Assembly (NCBI GenBank): GCA_001899255.1
Contig: MKVX01000013.1
Coordinates: 124,001-188,000 of the forward strand
Source of the DNA: Rhizobiales bacterium 62-47
Lineage (GTDB): Bacteria; Pseudomonadota; Alphaproteobacteria; Rhizobiales; Xanthobacteraceae
Reading direction: 5' to 3'
DNA length: 64,000 nucleotides
The position numbers and the translations under genes were made by a program. Shown here one piece after another: positions 62,266-64,000 of the stretch. The notes under the pieces were generated by a model. The model was not told where the DNA came from. It made no database searches and saw nothing but the letters and a program-made list of their open reading frames with translations. Position 1 is the stretch's first letter; every line of letters begins with the position of its first letter.

Positions 62266-64000
62266 ATGCCTGCATTTTTCATCGATAGGCCGATCTTCGC
62301 CTGGGTCGTAGCGCTGTTCATCTGCTTGATCGGCGCGATCTCCATTCCGCTGCTGGCGGTGGCGCAGTATCCGATCATCGCGCCGCCGTCGATCTCGGTT
62401 TCGACCAGTTACCCCGGCGCGTCGCCGGAGAACCTCTATAACAGCGTCACGCGGCTGATCGAAGAGGAACTCAACGGCGCCAACGGCATCCTGAGTTTCG
62501 AGTCCACCAGCGACTCGCTGGGACAGGTGGAAATCACGGCGTTCTTCCAGCCCGGCACCGATGTCGAGATGGCATCGGTGGACGTCCAGAACCGCATCAA
62601 GCGCATCGAGTCGCGGCTGCCGCGCGCGGTGCTGCAGCAGGGTATCCTGATCGAAGAAGCCTCCAGCGCCGTGCTGCAGATCATCACGCTGCGCTCGACC
62701 GACGGCAGCCGCGATGAGGTTGCGCTCGGCGACTTCATGGTGCGTAACGTGCTGGGCGAAATCCGCCGCATCCCCGGCGTCGGCCGCGCAACGCTGTATT
62801 CCACCGAGCAATCGTTGCGAATCTGGATCGATCCCGAGAAACTGGTCGGCTTCAATCTCACCGCCGATGACGTCACCAAGGCGATCAATGCGCAAAATGC
62901 GCAGGTCGCCTCCGGCAGCGTCGGCGCCGAGCCAAGCAACAAGGACCAGAAAGTCTCGGCGCTGGTGCTGGTGAAGGGCCAGCTCGGCTCGCCCGACGAG
63001 TTCGGCAGCATCGTGCTGCGCGCCAATGCCGACGGTTCGACGGTGCGGCTGCGCGACGTCGCCCGCATCGAGATCGGCGGCATGGGCTATCAGTTCACCA
63101 CGCGGCTGAACGGCAAACCGGCGGCCGGCCTCTCGGTGCTGATGTCGCCGACCGGCAATGCGCTGGCGACCGCCAGCGCGGTCGAAGCCAAGATGAAGGA
63201 ACTGTCGAAGTTCTTCCCGGCCAACATCAAGTACGAGATTCCCTACAACATCACGCCGGTTGTGAAAGCCTCCATCGAGAAGGTGGTGCACACGCTGATC
63301 GAGGCGGTGGTGCTGGTGTTCCTGGTGATGTTCCTGTTCCTGCAGAACTTCCGCTACACCATCATTCCCACCATCGTGGTGCCGGTGGCGTTGCTCGGCA
63401 CCTGCGCGACGCTACTGATGTTCGGTTACTCCATCAACATGCTGACGATGTTCGGCATGGTGCTGGCGATCGGCATCCTGGTCGACGACGCCATCGTCGT
63501 GGTCGAGAACGTCGAACGCATCATGGCGGAGGAGGGCCTGCCGCCGAAGGAAGCGACGCGCAAGGCGATGTCTCAGATCACCGGCGCCATCGTCGGTATC
63601 ACCACGGTGCTGGCAGCGGTGTTCGTGCCGATGGCGTTCTTCCCCGGCTCGGTCGGCATCATCTACCGCCAGTTTTCGGTGACCATGGTGGCGGCGATCG
63701 GCTTTTCGGCGCTGCTGGCGCTGTCGCTGACGCCGGCGCTGTGCGCCACCCTGCTCAAGCCGGTGCAGGCCGGGCACGCCCATGCGCGGCGCGGCTTTTT
63801 CGGCCTGTTCAATCGCGGGCTGGAAAGCACGCGCAACCGCTACACCAGCGTCGTCGGCTGGTCGTTGAAGCGCACCGGACGCTTGATGGTCATCTACGCG
63901 ATTTTGCTCGCGGGACTCGGCTGGGCTTTCGTACGGATGCCGGCGGGCTTCCTGCCGGTAGACGATCAGGGCTTCATCACCACCGACGTGCAGACGCCGG
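62266..64000 (+). CDS. RND efflux transporter permease (AcrB/HAE1 family), 3' end outside window
   Basis: At least 578 residues from ATG 62266 (MPAFFIDRPIFAWVVALF), still open at the window end; the family length is about 1040-1060. The N-terminal helix, porter segments (PPSISVSTSYPGASPENLYNSV in part, SVDVQNRIKRIESRLP) and the helix-4 motif GILVDDAIVVVENVERIM with the proton-relay Asp pair are intact. It exports drugs or other hydrophobic compounds with proton import. In an operon with the adaptor. Confidence 0.95.
   Translation, partial: MPAFFIDRPIFAWVVALFICLIGAISIPLLAVAQYPIIAPPSISVSTSYPGASPENLYNSVTRLIEEELNGANGILSFESTSDSLGQVEITAFFQPGTDVEMASVDVQNRIKRIESRLPRAVLQQGILIEEASSAVLQIITLRSTDGSRDEVALGDFMVRNVLGEIRRIPGVGRATLYSTEQSLRIWIDPEKLVGFNLTADDVTKAINAQNAQVASGSVGAEPSNKDQKVSALVLVKGQLGSPDEFGSIVLRANADGSTVRLRDVARIEIGGMGYQFTTRLNGKPAAGLSVLMSPTGNALATASAVEAKMKELSKFFPANIKYEIPYNITPVVKASIEKVVHTLIEAVVLVFLVMFLFLQNFRYTIIPTIVVPVALLGTCATLLMFGYSINMLTMFGMVLAIGILVDDAIVVVENVERIMAEEGLPPKEATRKAMSQITGAIVGITTVLAAVFVPMAFFPGSVGIIYRQFSVTMVAAIGFSALLALSLTPALCATLLKPVQAGHAHARRGFFGLFNRGLESTRNRYTSVVGWSLKRTGRLMVIYAILLAGLGWAFVRMPAGFLPVDDQGFITTDVQTP

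Noticed and set aside
60958..63291. A 777-codon open frame on the minus strand, opposite the RND efflux genes
   Set aside because: It is antisense to two clear genes with perfect family motifs. Its translation is rich in His, Arg and Gly with no domain, the usual result of high GC at third positions.

Overview
The window reads as a chromosomal segment of an alphaproteobacterium of the Bradyrhizobium/Rhodopseudomonas/Afipia group (Nitrobacteraceae). The evidence is a GC-rich base composition with strong GC bias at third codon positions, a PhyR-NepR-EcfG stress locus, a fused cysNC, an RcdA/DUF1465 protein, lineage-typical small proteins (DUF1192, DUF2865, DUF3309, Thivi_2564) and three families of imperfect intergenic palindromes. 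Genus and species cannot be fixed from the sequence alone. I see no rRNA or tRNA genes, no CRISPR array, and no insertion sequence, prophage or integrase.

Layout. 0-3.2 kb: tail of a peptide-type ABC ATPase, a Nudix hydrolase, then an NlpC/P60 peptidase and an M17 aminopeptidase on the minus strand. 3.3-15.5 kb: a nearly complete Tad/Flp pilus locus (tadD; minus-strand flp-cpaA-cpaB-cpaC-cpaD-cpaE-cpaF-tadB-tadC; and, divergently, a stand-alone CpaC N-domain protein and two TadE-like pseudopilins). 15.7-18 kb: a minus-strand cluster of cspA, an IF-1 with a basic tail and a DEAD-box helicase. 18.4-28 kb: the general stress response (GSR) region, with an HWE-type kinase, ecfG, nepR and phyR, followed by small membrane, envelope and L,D-transpeptidase genes. 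28-30.3 kb: malate synthase G. 30.4-39.5 kb: sulfate assimilation and uptake (cysNC, cysD; divergently cysG, cysH, sbp, cysT, cysW, cysA). 39.6-42.2 kb: a CAP-domain lipoprotein, a patatin-like lipase and 3-hydroxybutyrate dehydrogenase. 42.4-49.7 kb: a flippase, a DsbD N-domain protein, YqgE, a GGDEF/EAL protein and a quinone oxidoreductase. 49.8-53.5 kb: DUF1192, a candidate small RNA, RcdA-like protein, L31 and an ABC exporter. 53.5-60.7 kb: GNAT, a MotB/MotA-like pair, DUF1295, a Cfa-like methyltransferase, a glutamine amidotransferase, ModE-like and DUF2478 proteins. 61 kb to the end: an RND efflux pair cut by the window edge.

The most notable observation is that eight sites resembling the alphaproteobacterial EcfG promoter (GGAAC, 16-17 bp, CGTT) occur between 18.9 and 27.7 kb. 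Each lies upstream of a gene in the correct orientation, and five match the consensus exactly. They precede the kinase, nepR-ecfG, phyR, an exported protein, a DUF883 (YqjD-like) gene, a DUF3309-AI-2E transporter operon, an L,D-transpeptidase-DUF2865 pair and a Thivi_2564 membrane peptide. The region therefore looks like a regulator locus physically joined to part of its own envelope-stress regulon. The kinase in it appears to have lost the ATP-binding asparagine of its N-box.

Other items worth following are a compact small-RNA candidate with anti-Shine-Dalgarno loops at 50155-50247, a long AT-rich dyad between the divergent sulfur operons, a cysG-cysH junction without a sulfite reductase gene, a candidate Mo-box ahead of the DUF2478 gene, and a MotA/MotB-like pair outside any flagellar context.
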